Origin: Klebsiella sp. RHBSTW-00484
GTDB lineage: Bacteria; Pseudomonadota; Gammaproteobacteria; Enterobacterales; Enterobacteriaceae
Assembly: GCF_013705725.1 (NCBI RefSeq)
Contig: NZ_CP055481.1
Span: 1,798,001-1,862,000 of the forward strand
Direction: 5' to 3'
DNA: 64,000 nt
The notes beneath the pieces are model-generated. The model made no database searches. It saw nothing but the letters and a program-made list of their open reading frames with translations, and was not told the DNA's origin. Both the position numbers and the translations under genes were made by a program. Below, piece after piece: positions 34,545 to 41,653 of the stretch (positions are counted from its first letter, which is position 1; the number at the start of each line of letters is the position of its first letter).

Positions 34545-35378
34545 ATGAGCCACTCCCTTTTGTCACAGAACCCTTGGTATAGCGCAGATATCATTCGTGG
34601 TTACAAGCCTGATTTTACGCCGCGCGTGGCATTTATTCTTGGTTCAGGTTTAGGTGCCCTGGCGGAACAAATTGAAGGTGCAGTGGCTATTTCTTACGAG
34701 AAACTGCCGGGTTTCCCGGTCAGCACCGTCCATGGACATGCCGGAGAGCTGGTGCTTGGTCATCTGGCTGGTGTTCCGGTTGCCTGCATGAAAGGTCGGG
34801 GACATTTTTATGAAGGCCGTGGCATGACCATTATGACCGATGCGATTCGGACTCTGAAGCTGTTGGGCTGTGAACTTCTGTTTTGCACCAATGCGGCGGG
34901 TTCTCTTCGTCCGGAAGTCGGGCCAGGTAGCCTGGTGGCATTAAATGACCACATTAACACGATGCCAGGAACACCGATGGTTGGGTTGAACGATGAACGC
35001 TTTGGTGACCGTTTCTTCTCACTCGCGAATGCCTATGATGCGGATTATCGTGCTGTATTACAGACTGTCGCGGCAGAAGAGGGTTTTCCGCTCACTGAGG
35101 GTGTTTTCGTTTCCTACCCTGGGCCAAACTTTGAAACGGCGGCTGAGATCCGCATGATGCAGATTATTGGTGGCGATGTCGTTGGTATGTCAGTCGTGCC
35201 AGAAGTCATCACTGCGCGGCACTGTGGCCTGAAAGTGGTTGCTGTCTCTGCTATTACCAATTTGGCTGAAGGCCTGGGTGATGTGAAATTATCTCATGCG
35301 CAGACCCTGGCAGCGGCTGAGTTATCTCGTCAAAACTTTATTAATCTGATCTGCGGTTTCTTACGTAAACTGGCCTGA
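34545..35378 (+). CDS. xapA: XapA, purine nucleoside phosphorylase II (xanthosine phosphorylase)
   Basis: XapA cleaves xanthosine, inosine and guanosine with phosphate. The 277-residue protein shows the PNP family blocks ILGSGLGALAEQIEGA near residue 31, KGRGHFYEGRGM near 85, TNAAGSLRPEVGPGSLV near 116 and the ligand stretch YPGPNFETAAEIRMM near 192. It diverges from yfeN and is followed by the xanthosine permease gene. A hairpin lies in the gap. Confidence 0.96.
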   Translation: MSHSLLSQNPWYSADIIRGYKPDFTPRVAFILGSGLGALAEQIEGAVAISYEKLPGFPVSTVHGHAGELVLGHLAGVPVACMKGRGHFYEGRGMTIMTDAIRTLKLLGCELLFCTNAAGSLRPEVGPGSLVALNDHINTMPGTPMVGLNDERFGDRFFSLANAYDADYRAVLQTVAAEEGFPLTEGVFVSYPGPNFETAAEIRMMQIIGGDVVGMSVVPEVITARHCGLKVVAVSAITNLAEGLGDVKLSHAQTLAAAELSRQNFINLICGFLRKLA

Positions 35379-35394
35379 AATTAATAATAACAAT

Positions 35395-35417
35395 GACCCC
35401 GCGCACGGGGTCTTTCT
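35395..35417 (+). terminator. Hairpin between xapA and xapB
   Basis: The stem GACCCCG / CGGGGTC with loop CGCA is followed by TTTCTCTT. It may limit xapB expression relative to xapA or simply stabilise the xapA message. Confidence 0.6.
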
Positions 35418-35448
35418 CTTACTCTATCTCTACGGCAAGGAACGAAAA

Positions 35449-36705
35449 ATGGGTATTGCGTCCCGATTAAAGGTCATGTCGTTTTTGCAATATTTTATCT
35501 GGGGAAGCTGGCTGGTGACCCTGGGTTCTTACATGATAAACACCCTCGACTTTACTGGCGCAAACGTTGGGATGGTTTATAGCTCCAAAGGACTGGCGGC
35601 CATTATTATGCCCGGCATTATGGGGATTATTGCCGACAAATGGTTACGTGCTGAACGCGCCTATATGCTTTGCCACCTGGTCTGTGCCGGGGTGCTATTG
35701 TATGCCACTACCGTCACCGATCCGGATACCATGTTCTGGGTGATGTTGATTAATGCAATGGCCTATATGCCGACGATTGCGTTGTCTAACAGCGTCTCTT
35801 ATTCCTGTCTTGCACAGTCTGGACAGGACCCGGTTACCGCATTCCCACCGATTCGCGTGTTTGGCACGATTGGCTTTATTGTCGCCATGTGGACGGTGAG
35901 CCTCATGGGGTTGGAACTGAGTAGCGCGCAGTTGTATATCGCATCAGGTGCTTCGCTGGTGCTGGCGATGTATGCTTTCACGTTGCCGAAGATTCCGGTT
36001 GCTGAGAAGAAAGCGGCTACAACGCTTGCCAGTAAGCTGGGGCTAGATGCGTTTGTGTTGTTTAAAAATCCGCGTATGGCGATTTTCTTTCTGTTTGCGA
36101 TGATGCTGGGGGCCGTGCTGCAAATTACCAACGTCTTTGGTAACCCATTTCTGCACGATTTTGCCCGCAATCCTGAGTTTGCCAATAGTTTTGTCGTTAA
36201 GTATCCCTCTATTTTACTTTCCGTTTCGCAGATGGCTGAAGTCGGTTTTATCCTTACCATACCGTTCTTCCTAAAACGCTTTGGCATCAAAACGGTGATG
36301 TTGATGAGTATGCTGGCGTGGACGCTGCGCTTTGGTTTCTTTGCCTTTGGCGATCCGTCTCCGTTTGGTTTTGTGCTGCTGCTGATGTCGATGATCGTTT
36401 ACGGTTGCGCATTCGACTTCTTCAATATTTCAGGGTCGGTGTTTGTTGAGCAGGAGGTGAACTCCAACATTCGCGCCAGTGCTCAGGGGCTGTTTATGAC
36501 GATGGTGAACGGCGTTGGCGCATGGGTTGGGTCTATTTTAAGCGGTATGGCGGTGGATTACTTCTCTGTTGACGGTGTGAAAGACTGGCAAACCATTTGG
36601 CTACTGTTTGCAGCCTATTCGTTGGCGCTGGCGGTGATTTTTGCACTGTTCTTTAAATATAAACATGAGCCAGAAAAAATAGTGATGAAGTCTCTGGCGC
36701 ATTAA
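35449..36705 (+). CDS. xapB: XapB, xanthosine permease
   Basis: This is a major-facilitator nucleoside:H+ symporter of 418 residues with about twelve hydrophobic segments, closely related to NupG. The N-terminus MGIASRLKVMSFLQYFIWGS, the loop MGIIADKWLRAERAYMLCHL and the block FFNISGSVFVEQEVNSNIR are family features. It pairs with xapA and is followed by a small xapX-type gene and by xapR. Confidence 0.95.
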   Translation: MGIASRLKVMSFLQYFIWGSWLVTLGSYMINTLDFTGANVGMVYSSKGLAAIIMPGIMGIIADKWLRAERAYMLCHLVCAGVLLYATTVTDPDTMFWVMLINAMAYMPTIALSNSVSYSCLAQSGQDPVTAFPPIRVFGTIGFIVAMWTVSLMGLELSSAQLYIASGASLVLAMYAFTLPKIPVAEKKAATTLASKLGLDAFVLFKNPRMAIFFLFAMMLGAVLQITNVFGNPFLHDFARNPEFANSFVVKYPSILLSVSQMAEVGFILTIPFFLKRFGIKTVMLMSMLAWTLRFGFFAFGDPSPFGFVLLLMSMIVYGCAFDFFNISGSVFVEQEVNSNIRASAQGLFMTMVNGVGAWVGSILSGMAVDYFSVDGVKDWQTIWLLFAAYSLALAVIFALFFKYKHEPEKIVMKSLAH

Positions 36706-36714
36706 TTCTTTTTC

Positions 36715-36744
36715 ACTGGCGAGGGGATGCTCGCCAGTCTTTTT
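36715..36744 (+). terminator. xapB terminator-like hairpin
   Basis: The stem ACTGGCGA / TCGCCAGT with an 8-base loop is followed by CTTTTTG. It lies between xapB and the small xapX-type gene, which begins about 20 bases later. Confidence 0.7.
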
Positions 36745-36762
36745 GTTCAGCAAGGATTGTTA

Positions 36763-36921
36763 ATGAAAGAAATTATTTTCTCATCAGGTATCGGATTTGG
36801 TATTGGCGCTTTATTTACGCTGTGTCGCCTGCCAATCCCAGCTCCAAGTGTCCTGCCGGGCGTGCTTACCATTGTATTCATGTACATCGGGTATCTCGCC
36901 GTTAAATTCATTTTTCACTAG
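36763..36921 (+). CDS. xapX: XapX-type small membrane protein (DUF1427)
   Basis: This is a 52-residue hydrophobic protein with two membrane segments (around residues 4-22 and 29-50) split by RLPIPAPSVLPG, the DUF1427/XapX hallmark. The ATG at 36763 follows CAAGGATTGTTA; an in-frame start 36 bases upstream overlaps the hairpin and is unlikely. Position in the xap locus suggests a role with xanthosine transport or metabolism, but no activity is known to me. E. coli K-12 lacks it at this spot. Confidence 0.8.
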   Translation: MKEIIFSSGIGFGIGALFTLCRLPIPAPSVLPGVLTIVFMYIGYLAVKFIFH

Positions 36922-36972
36922 ACTGTGTGGTAAATTCCGAGCGTTACCCTCTCTCATTTATGGAGTGCAGTC

Positions 36973-37860
36973 GTGTTGGAGCGAACCCACCGTATCGATC
37001 TTAAGTTGCTGCGTTACTTTCTCGCAGTTGCAGAAGAGCTGCATTTTGGACGGGCTGCCGCTCGCCTGAATATGTCACAACCCCCGCTGAGTATTCATAT
37101 TAAAGAACTGGAACAGCAGCTTGGTACGCTGCTGTTTGTTCGCCATTCTCGCAGCGTGGTGTTAACACATGCAGGTAAGATCCTGATGGAAGAGTCTCGC
37201 CGCCTGCTGGCTAGTGCCAATCAGGCGCTGGCAAGGGTTGAGCAAATTGGACGCGGTGAAGCAGGGCGTATTGAGCTTGGCGTAGTGGGGACGGCAATGT
37301 GGGGGAAAATGCGCCCCGTGATGCACCGTTTTTTAAAGGATAATCCGAATGTCGAGGTGCTGTTTCGCGAAAAAATGCCTGCGATGCAGATGGCGCTACT
37401 AGAACGGCGAGAGCTGGATGCGGGAATCTGGCGGATGGCCACCGAGCCAACGGAAGGGTTTACCAGTTTACGTTTGCATGAATCGTCTTTTCTGGTCGCT
37501 ATGCCGGAAGAACACCACCTGACTACCTATGATGTGGTTCCCCTGGAGGCATTGCGAAATGAATATTTTGTCACCATGCCCTCGATCCATACCGACTGGG
37601 CATTTTTGCAACGCGTTTGCCAGACTGCTGGATTTTCGCCGATGATTGTTCGTGAAGTGATGGAACCACAAACGGTTCTGGCGATGATCAGCATGGGGAT
37701 TGGTATTACGCTAATCGCGGATAGCTATGCGCAGATGAATTGGCCTGGCGTTGTATTTCGTCCGCTGGAGGAGCGTATTCCCGCTGATTTATATATCGTC
37801 TATGAAGAGTCTCAGGCGACGCTTGCGCTGACGAAGCTAGTGGAAGCGTTGACGGGGTAA
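36973..37860 (+). CDS. xapR: XapR, LysR-family activator of xapAB
   Basis: This is a 295-residue LysR regulator with an N-terminal helix-turn-helix (LKLLRYFLAVAEELHFGRAA followed by LNMSQPPLSIHIKELEQQLG) and a sensor domain. It matches XapR, which activates xapAB with xanthosine. The start is a GTG preceded by GGAGTGCAGTC. It is transcribed in the same direction as xapAB, as in E. coli. Confidence 0.95.
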   Translation: MLERTHRIDLKLLRYFLAVAEELHFGRAAARLNMSQPPLSIHIKELEQQLGTLLFVRHSRSVVLTHAGKILMEESRRLLASANQALARVEQIGRGEAGRIELGVVGTAMWGKMRPVMHRFLKDNPNVEVLFREKMPAMQMALLERRELDAGIWRMATEPTEGFTSLRLHESSFLVAMPEEHHLTTYDVVPLEALRNEYFVTMPSIHTDWAFLQRVCQTAGFSPMIVREVMEPQTVLAMISMGIGITLIADSYAQMNWPGVVFRPLEERIPADLYIVYEESQATLALTKLVEALTG

Positions 37861-37869
37861 TTAAGTCGT

Positions 37870-37937
37870 CGATGGTGGTGCGAACGTGTTATCGGGTCTA
37901 CAACGTACCGGAGGCCTGATAAGCGTAGCACCATCAT
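37870..37937. repeat. REP-like element after xapR
   Basis: Two half-elements, GATGGTGGTGCGAACG and GGCCTGATAAGCGTAGCACC continuing ATC, can pair by their outer arms. The second half resembles the enteric REP unit (GCCKGATAAGCG...). It fills the space between xapR and the duplicated tRNA tail at 37941. Confidence 0.6.
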
Positions 37938-37940
37938 ATA

Positions 37941-38017
37941 GGTTCAAATCTTGTATATTGCAGATAGCAAAAAAGCGCCTTTAGGGCGCTTTTTTGCATT
38001 GGTGGGTCGTGCAGGAT
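37941..38017 (-). repeat. 77-bp duplication, distal copy (terminator plus tRNA-Lys 3' end)
   Basis: This stretch is identical to 38096-38172 except for one base (A for G at 37946). It contains a hairpin with AAAAAA/TTTTTT flanks (37969-37995) and the last 18 or so bases of tRNA-Lys including the CCA end. Between the copies (38018-38095) is a tRNA-gene-flanking filler with several short inverted repeats. Confidence 0.9.
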
Positions 38018-38095
38018 GACTCGCTTCGCTCGCCCTTCGGGCCGTCGCCGCAGGCGGCTCCGTTGTCTCTCTTCGTTCGACTCGAACCTGCTGCA

Positions 38096-38172
38096 GGTTC
38101 GAATCTTGTATATTGCAGATAGCAAAAAAGCGCCTTTAGGGCGCTTTTTTGCATTGGTGGGTCGTGCAGGAT
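38096..38172 (-). repeat. 77-bp duplication, tRNA-proximal copy
   Basis: The copy contains the real 3' end of tRNA-Lys (from 38155) and the adjacent bidirectional terminator hairpin (AAAAAAGCGCC / GGCGCTTTTTT, 38124-38150) that ends the valU-lysV tRNA operon. Confidence 0.9.
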
Positions 38173-38230
38173 TCGAACCTGCGACCAATTGATTAAAAGT
38201 CAACTGCTCTACCAACTGAGCTAACGACCC
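38155..38230 (-). tRNA. lysV: tRNA-Lys (anticodon TTT)
   Basis: This is a 76-base tRNA gene with encoded CCA; the minus-strand 5' end is GGGTCGTTAGCTCAGTTGGT and the anticodon loop is CTTTTAA. It is the last member of a four-gene tRNA operon (three Val then Lys) upstream of gltX in the opposite direction, as in E. coli valUXY-lysV. Confidence 0.98.
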
Positions 38231-38234
38231 GAAG

Positions 38235-38310
38235 TGGTGGGTGATGACGGGATCGAACCGCCGACCCCCTCCTTGTAAGGGAGGTGCTCTCCCAGCTGAG
38301 CTAATCACCC
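38235..38310 (-). tRNA. valY: tRNA-Val (anticodon TAC), copy nearest tRNA-Lys
   Basis: This is a 76-base gene with CCA; minus strand starts GGGTGATTAGCTCAGCTGGG and the anticodon loop is CTTACAA. Only four bases separate it from tRNA-Lys. The T-arm reads GGTTCGATCC. Confidence 0.98.
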
Positions 38311-38356
38311 ACTTCGGTACTTCATTTTATTGCAAGAAATCCAGCTGGCGAGAAAG

Positions 38357-38432
38357 TGGTGGGTGATGACGGGATCGAACCGCCGACCCCCTCCTTGTAA
38401 GGGAGGTGCTCTCCCAGCTGAGCTAATCACCC
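38357..38432 (-). tRNA. valX: tRNA-Val (anticodon TAC), middle copy
   Basis: The sequence is identical to the copy at 38235-38310. The 46-base spacer before it contains part of a short direct repeat (CACTTCGGTACTTC / CACTTCTCAATTTC) typical of tRNA processing spacers. Confidence 0.98.
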
Positions 38433-38475
38433 ACTTCTCAATTTCTTGCTACACGGCGGAGACTACGTTAAGTAG

Positions 38476-38551
38476 TGGTGGGTGATGACGGGTTCGAACC
38501 GCCGACCCCCTCCTTGTAAGGGAGGTGCTCTCCCAGCTGAGCTAATCACCC
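38476..38551 (-). tRNA. valU: tRNA-Val (anticodon TAC), promoter-proximal copy
   Basis: It differs from the other two copies by one T-loop base (GGTTCGAACC instead of GGTTCGATCC). The gene is otherwise complete, with CCA. It is the first gene of the operon, 17 bases after the -10 element at 38569-38574. Confidence 0.98.
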
Positions 38552-38568
38552 CCGCTGTGTGGAGTCGC

Positions 38569-38596
38569 ATTATAGGGAGAGTTGAAAATGAGTCAA
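38569..38596 (-). promoter_or_regulatory. Promoter of the valUXY-lysV tRNA operon
   Basis: On the minus strand, TTGACT (38591-38596), 16 bases, then TATAAT (38569-38574), followed by the GC-rich GCGACTCC discriminator. This near-consensus promoter with a GC discriminator is typical of stringently controlled tRNA operons. Confidence 0.85.
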
Positions 38597-38810
38597 CGCC
38601 TTTTCTAAATAATTTGTTTGTTCGTCGTAAAATTAAACAAAACGATCGCGAACTCATCTATGGCGCATGATTTATAAACAAAAAGAGCAAAGCGTGACGT
38701 TGAAACACCAACAACATTGAGGAATCAGCCCACAGTGTTAGAATATTGCCCTATAAAATCCAACGAACACTGCCGCCTGTCGGCATCTTTATCAAACGTA
38801 AGGCCAATTC

Positions 38811-40229
38811 ATGAAAATCAAAACTCGCTTCGCGCCAAGCCCAACAGGCTATCTGCACGTTGGCGGTGCGCGTACTGCTCTCTATTCCTGGCTTTTTGCA
38901 CGTAACCACGGCGGTGAGTTTGTGCTGCGTATTGAAGACACCGATCTTGAACGCTCCACGCCGGAAGCTATTGAAGCCATCATGGATGGCATGAACTGGC
39001 TGAGCCTGGAGTGGGACGAGGGTCCGTACTTTCAGACCAAACGTTTTGATCGCTACAACGCTGTGATTGATGAAATGTTGGAAGCGGGCACGGCCTATAA
39101 ATGCTATTGCTCTAAAGAGCGTCTGGAAGCCCTGCGTGAAGAGCAGATGGCAAAAGGCGATAAACCGCGTTACGACGGCCGCTGCCGCCATGGTCACGAA
39201 CATCACGCAGATGACGAGCCTTGCGTAGTGCGTTTTGCCAACCCGGAGGAAGGTTCTGTTGTTTTTGATGACCAGATCCGCGGTCCTATCGAATTCAGCA
39301 ACCTGGAGCTGGACGATCTGATTATCCGCCGTACCGATGGTTCTCCGACCTACAACTTCTGTGTAGTCGTTGATGACTGGGATATGGAAATCACCCACGT
39401 GATTCGCGGTGAAGACCATATCAACAATACCCCGCGCCAGATTAACATTCTGAAAGCACTGAACGCGCCGGTGCCGATTTATGCGCACGTCTCTATGATC
39501 AATGGTGATGATGGCAAAAAACTCTCCAAGCGTCACGGTGCGGTCAGCGTTATGCAGTATCGCGACGATGGCTATCTGCCGGAAGCGCTGCTGAATTACC
39601 TGGTGCGCCTCGGCTGGTCCAGCGGCGACCAGGAGATTTTCTCTCGTGAAGAGATGATCAAGCTCTTTAGTCTGGGGGCGGTGAGCAAATCAGCCAGCGC
39701 GTTTAACACCGAAAAACTGCAGTGGCTGAACCATCACTATATCAACTCACTGGCTCCGGAATATGTCGCGACGCATTTACAGTGGCACATTGAGCAGGAA
39801 AATATCGACACCCGTAACGGCCCGCAGCTGTCTGAGCTGGTGAAACTGCTGGGCGAGCGTTGTAAGACTTTGAAAGAGATGGCGGCGAGCTGTCGTTACT
39901 TCTATGAAGACTTTGCTGAGTTTGATGCTGATGCTGCGAAAAAACATCTGCGCCCGGTTGCCCGTCAACCGCTTGAAGTGGTGCGCGATAAGTTAACGGC
40001 CATCAGCGACTGGACGGCGGAAAACGTTCACCACGCAATTCAGGCAACGGCTGATGAACTGGAAGTTGGCATGGGTAAAGTGGGGATGCCGCTGCGCGTC
40101 GCTGTGACCGGTGCAGGGCAGTCGCCAGCACTGGATGTCACCGTACATGCAATCGGTAAATTACGCAGTGTAGAACGCATCAATAAAGCGCTGGCCTTTA
40201 TTGCCGAGCGTGAAAGCCAACAATCCTGA
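38811..40229 (+). CDS. gltX: GltX, glutamyl-tRNA synthetase
   Basis: This is a class I aminoacyl-tRNA synthetase, 472 residues. The HIGH-type motif is in [16 protein letters not shown] (about 8-23), the KMSKS-type motif in [10 protein letters not shown] near 236, and a zinc site of Cys/His is seen at [11 protein letters not shown] and [12 protein letters not shown]. It diverges from the tRNA-Val/Lys operon, an arrangement conserved in enterics. A terminator follows. Confidence 0.99.
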   Translation: MKIKTRFAPSPTGYLHVGGARTALYSWLFARNHGGEFVLRIEDTDLERSTPEAIEAIMDGMNWLSLEWDEGPYFQTKRFDRYNAVIDEMLEAGTAYKCYCSKERLEALREEQMAKGDKPRYDGRCRHGHEHHADDEPCVVRFANPEEGSVVFDDQIRGPIEFSNLELDDLIIRRTDGSPTYNFCVVVDDWDMEITHVIRGEDHINNTPRQINILKALNAPVPIYAHVSMINGDDGKKLSKRHGAVSVMQYRDDGYLPEALLNYLVRLGWSSGDQEIFSREEMIKLFSLGAVSKSASAFNTEKLQWLNHHYINSLAPEYVATHLQWHIEQENIDTRNGPQLSELVKLLGERCKTLKEMAASCRYFYEDFAEFDADAAKKHLRPVARQPLEVVRDKLTAISDWTAENVHHAIQATADELEVGMGKVGMPLRVAVTGAGQSPALDVTVHAIGKLRSVERINKALAFIAERESQQS

Positions 40230-40249
40230 TTTTGATTGCAGGATGAGTA

Positions 40250-40282
40250 AAACGGCAGGTGATTAACTCTGCCGTTTTTTTT
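40250..40282 (+). terminator. gltX terminator (bidirectional with yfeD)
   Basis: The hairpin AAACGGCAG / CTGCCGTTT is followed by a run of T. It lies between convergent gltX and yfeD and has A and T flanks that could serve both strands. Confidence 0.85.
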
Positions 40283-40284
40283 GC

Positions 40285-40680
40285 TTATTTCTCAGCGTCA
40301 GTGATGCCTAACCGGGATAAAAATCCACTAATCCCTTCGCGTGCGAGAAGATCCCTCAGATGTAACTGCTCCGCCGGAGTCATAAGATGGAGTGTTTCGA
40401 CGATTTGACGCCAGATAGCGTCAGCGTCATTAACGAAGTAGTTGCCTGGCTGTTCCGCTAGCTGATATTCCATGGTCAGATGCCGCAGTGCGGGGATATT
40501 CACCAGGAAATCGATAACCGGTTTGTCGATAACGATAAGGCGAGCACGCCCACCTTTGACGCCGGGTATGGCTTCTGTCCGCCACTTTTGCTCTCGGGCC
40601 CAGCGATTAATCGTCTGTCTGGCGAGGTTTAGACACTCAGCGAGCTCCGCTGGGGTCATTTTGTCTTTGAGTTTCATCAT
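40285..40680 (-). CDS. yfeD: YfeD, small helix-turn-helix protein
   Basis: This is a 131-residue DNA-binding-type protein with an N-terminal HTH (MTPAELAECLNLARQTINRW) and the conserved GVKGGRARLIVIDKPV. The C-terminal block AREGISGFLSRLGI resembles that of YfeC. It lies four bases after yfeC on the same strand, and the two are clearly paralogous. The molecular role is uncertain; YfeC/YfeD are annotated as putative regulators in E. coli. Confidence 0.9.
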   Translation of the reverse strand: MMKLKDKMTPAELAECLNLARQTINRWAREQKWRTEAIPGVKGGRARLIVIDKPVIDFLVNIPALRHLTMEYQLAEQPGNYFVNDADAIWRQIVETLHLMTPAEQLHLRDLLAREGISGFLSRLGITDAEK

Positions 40681-40684
40681 GATT

Positions 40685-41038
40685 TTACTGGTCGCGGATG
40701 CCCAGACGATTGAGTAGCCCGATGATCCCTTCGCGTAACAGCAGTGACATAAACTGCTTTTGTTCGCCCGTTGTCATCTCTTTGCTCAGCGTGAGCAGTA
40801 GAGATTCCAGATCGTTATCGGTTGCGGAATAGGGGACTGGATTTTCAGCCACACGCTGTGCGCTGCGAATAAACTCGCGAACTTGCTCGTTAACATGTAC
40901 GAGACGCGCTTTACCGCCCTGTACACCAGGACGCGGGGACGTCTGCCATCCTTCTTTACGTACCCATTTGTTGATCGTTTGCCGACTGAAGCCAGTCAGA
41001 TGTGCTATTTCTTCAGGTGTCATTCGTTCCTTGAGCAT
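40685..41038 (-). CDS. yfeC: YfeC, small helix-turn-helix protein
   Basis: This is a 117-residue protein with an N-terminal HTH (MTPEEIAHLTGFSRQTINKW) and the shared block GVQGGKARLVHVNEQVREFI, ending LLREGIIGLLNRLGI. It is paralogous to YfeD next door and is upstream in the same transcript. It diverges from the tRNA-Ala operon. Confidence 0.9.
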   Translation of the reverse strand: MLKERMTPEEIAHLTGFSRQTINKWVRKEGWQTSPRPGVQGGKARLVHVNEQVREFIRSAQRVAENPVPYSATDNDLESLLLTLSKEMTTGEQKQFMSLLLREGIIGLLNRLGIRDQ

Positions 41039-41196
41039 ACTATTTCCTGAGTAAATATGGGGGAATTAGTTGTCCATGTTATAGCATCCTTTTAAGCGAA
41101 AGGGTGACATGTTTAGCTTCTCGCTGCGATAAGGCTCGCAATGTCAGCCGTTTGTCTGCTTTTTCAGCGATCAAATGGAGGGGATTCATTTTGCCG

Positions 41197-41225
41197 TTGA
41201 CACCTGACGAAGGAATTCATATTAT
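41197..41225 (+). promoter_or_regulatory. Promoter of the tRNA-Ala pair
   Basis: TTGACA (41197-41202), 17-base spacer, TATTAT (41220-41225), then GCCGCCCG, a GC-rich discriminator typical of stringent stable-RNA promoters. The first tRNA begins at 41255. Confidence 0.85.
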
Positions 41226-41254
41226 GCCGCCCGTCAACACGACAGCTTTACGTT

Positions 41255-41330
41255 GGGGCTATAGCTCAGCTGGGAGAGCGCCTGCATGGCATGCAGGAGG
41301 TCAGCGGTTCGATCCCGCTTAGCTCCACCA
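41255..41330 (+). tRNA. alaX: tRNA-Ala (anticodon GGC), first copy
   Basis: This is a 76-base gene with encoded CCA, beginning GGGGCTATAGCTCAGCTGGG; the anticodon arm is CCTGCATGGCATGCAGG. It is followed 39 bases later by a second copy. The location between yfeC and pdeA matches alaX/alaW in E. coli. Which symbol belongs to which copy is arbitrary. Confidence 0.98.
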
Positions 41331-41369
41331 AATCCTGTTCCCATCAGGTTTTGGAACGTAAAACACTGT

Positions 41370-41445
<76 letters not shown>

Positions 41446-41452
41446 AATTCAG

Positions 41453-41477
41453 AACCCTCGCTACGGCGGGGGTTTTT
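41453..41477 (+). terminator. tRNA-Ala operon terminator
   Basis: ACCCTCGC TACG GCGGGGGT is an imperfect stem followed by TTTTTG. It lies eight bases after the second tRNA CCA. Confidence 0.7.
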
Positions 41478-41653
41478 GTTTTTCATCGCGCTAACGTAAA
41501 GTAGCTTCTGAATAAGTCAGTAAGTATCCAGCAATCTTAGCGAAGAGTAATTTCAGATTTTTTCACGATTTAAAATCTTGCCTGTCATTATTAAGCGACA
41601 TACCATTTACGCCTTAAATGTATTTAGCTCGGTGGGAGTTTTAATTAACAATA

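Noticed and set aside
37934..38308. A 124-codon minus-strand frame over the tRNA-Lys/tRNA-Val region
   Set aside because: It runs through two tRNA genes, their spacers and the 77-bp repeats; it is a by-product of repeat and tRNA sequence.
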